Below, piece after piece: positions 6,204-7,154 of a DNA stretch of 7,154 bases (position 1 is its first letter; the number at the start of each line of letters is the position of its first letter). This DNA is from JBCDBH01 sp039184055. Its GTDB lineage: Bacteria; Acidobacteriota; Thermoanaerobaculia; Multivoradales; J023. The stretch lies in NCBI GenBank assembly GCA_039184055.1, contig JBCDBH010000301.1:1-7154 (forward strand), in the 5' to 3' direction. The notes under the pieces were generated by a model. The model was not told the DNA's origin. It did no database searches and worked only from the letters and a program-made list of their open reading frames with translations. Made by a program: the position numbers and the translations under genes.

Positions 6204-7154
6204 ATGAACGTGCCGTCGACCTATGGACTCGTCCTGTTCTGTCTCGGGGTGATGTTGTGTCTCACCCCGATCACCACACCGACTGTCGCCGAGGAGCTAC
6301 CGTTCGAGGTGACCGAGGAGCGGATTCGTTGCTCGCACTATGACGAGCGTCGGCAGCCGTTCTTCGGTACGACTCACCTCCATACCGGCTTGTCGTTCGA
6401 CGCTAGTATCCGCTTTGTCGAATACGACCCAGGCGAAAAGAATTTCGGTAACAGCCCACGCGCGGCCTACCAATTCGCCCAGGGCAAGAGCTATATCCAG
6501 CTCCCGGGTCCGAGTGGCCTGCAGGTCGACGACCCGCGCTATCGGCCGACCATCGATCGCCCGCTCGATTGGGGCGCGGTCACCGACCATTCCGAGCACT
6601 TCGGCGAGATGGGGTTCTGCAAGAACTTCATGGGCAAAGACATTCCCGAGCGTTTGTCGATGGAATGTCGGATGATCAACGGCTTTTTCTACGAACCGCT
6701 GCGCGCTCTCAACCCCAACGAAGGTCGCAACGTCGCGTCGAACGCCTTCACCAACCTCACCATCACCAGCGATGGCGCGGTGAGCGACAACACCAATCTC
6801 CCGGTATGCGAGAACAACCGCGCCGCGTGTGATCAGGCCGAGTGGGAAGTGTGGCAAGAACATCAGGCGGCGGCCGAGGAGAATTACGACCGCAGCGCCG
6901 ATTGCTCGTTCACGACCTTCATCGCCTACGAAAACACCTCGACTCCGCTGCTCAACAATTGGCATCGCAACGTCATCTTTCGCAATGACCGGGTGGTGAA
7001 AGCGCCGGTGACCGCGATCGACATGGCGGTCAATCCCAACCCGAGCCCCACCGCCGGCGGTCCGAACGGTGTCGGTGTGCCGATCACTACCCTGGTGGCC
7101 AAACCCAAACCCGGTGACGAGCGTCTGTGGCCGGCTCCCACCGATCGGGAATAC
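6204..7154 (+). CDS. Exported DUF3604 protein, 3' partial
   Basis: The frame is open from ATG 6204 to the last base (317 residues, no stop); the family is usually much longer, so a large part is missing. Residues 1-29 form a signal-peptide-like segment (hydrophobic about 8-20, likely cleavage after TVA at 29), although its n-region has no Lys or Arg. DUF3604 landmarks follow: FFGTTHLHTGLSFDA (53-67) with an H-x-H pair (H58, H60), SPRAAYQFAQGK (84-95), DRPLDWGAVTDHSEHFGE (118-135) with D128/H129/E131, and FIAYENTSTP...HRNVIFRN (239-261). The histidine/aspartate pattern recalls metal-binding PHP-type phosphoesterases, so a metal-dependent hydrolase is a reasonable inference, but the family's reaction is not established. 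Members normally have GDLHVHT where this has GTTHLHT. A terminator upstream implies its own promoter in 6138-6191, where I see only a weak GATAAC (6151-6156) without a matching -35. Confidence 0.9.
   Translation, partial: MNVPSTYGLVLFCLGVMLCLTPITTPTVAEELPFEVTEERIRCSHYDERRQPFFGTTHLHTGLSFDASIRFVEYDPGEKNFGNSPRAAYQFAQGKSYIQLPGPSGLQVDDPRYRPTIDRPLDWGAVTDHSEHFGEMGFCKNFMGKDIPERLSMECRMINGFFYEPLRALNPNEGRNVASNAFTNLTITSDGAVSDNTNLPVCENNRAACDQAEWEVWQEHQAAAEENYDRSADCSFTTFIAYENTSTPLLNNWHRNVIFRNDRVVKAPVTAIDMAVNPNPSPTAGGPNGVGVPITTLVAKPKPGDERLWPAPTDREY

Noticed and set aside
6297..6965. Minus-strand frame of 222 codons opposite the DUF3604 gene
   Set aside because: The + frame carries unmistakable DUF3604 motifs with a strong ribosome binding site. 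The antisense frame has none.
1..7154. Mobile element, phage, defence or CRISPR content
   Set aside because: No transposase, integrase, nuclease or helicase motif, no tRNA-like sequence, no repeat-spacer pattern and no terminal inverted repeats were seen.

Overview
This is a GC-rich bacterial window holding seven protein genes and no RNA gene, CRISPR array or transposon that I can see. The mix of families (a DUF4388/PATAN-type signalling protein, a DUF3604 protein, an exported serine hydrolase and a secreted beta-helix protein) and the use of GTG/TTG starts fit a large-genome environmental bacterium. Acidobacteriota, Myxococcota or a related lineage are the best guesses, but no gene here fixes the phylum.

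Region 1 (1-1935, + strand) is a tight cluster of three membrane-protein genes. A large multi-pass protein, whose 5' end lies before the window, is followed by a 53-residue two-helix protein and then a 196-residue polytopic protein. The joints are TTGA and TGATG stop/start overlaps, so the three are probably translationally coupled and made together. I do not recognise the first two. The third has a faint pattern of the CruF/DUF422 carotenoid-hydratase fold, without any carotenoid gene nearby to support it.

Region 2 (1963-4658, - strand) holds two genes read leftward and convergent with region 1. The first transcribed is a 527-residue cytoplasmic protein with a DUF4388/PATAN domain, a degenerate receiver-like domain and a GAF-like domain. 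After 47 bases comes an exported, probably lipid-anchored, serine hydrolase of the class C beta-lactamase family. No terminator separates them, so co-transcription is likely. A plausible sigma70-like promoter lies just upstream of the first gene.

Region 3 (4659-4956) is a divergent intergenic region of about 300 bases, unusually dense in short repeats: a 7-bp direct repeat, a long stem-loop, a C6-A-G6 palindrome, a CGCCATGGCG palindrome and a small palindrome at the minus-strand promoter. It is the most likely regulatory hub in the window.

Region 4 (4957-7154, + strand) encodes two exported proteins. One is a 372-residue right-handed beta-helix protein with eight cysteines in its mature part, ended by a strong intrinsic terminator. 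The other is a DUF3604 protein cut off by the window end. Overall this looks like an ordinary chromosomal region with several poorly characterised families rather than a mobile island or defence locus. I do not see a clear new multi-gene system. The best leads are the membrane trio, the degenerate receiver and the structured divergent intergenic region.
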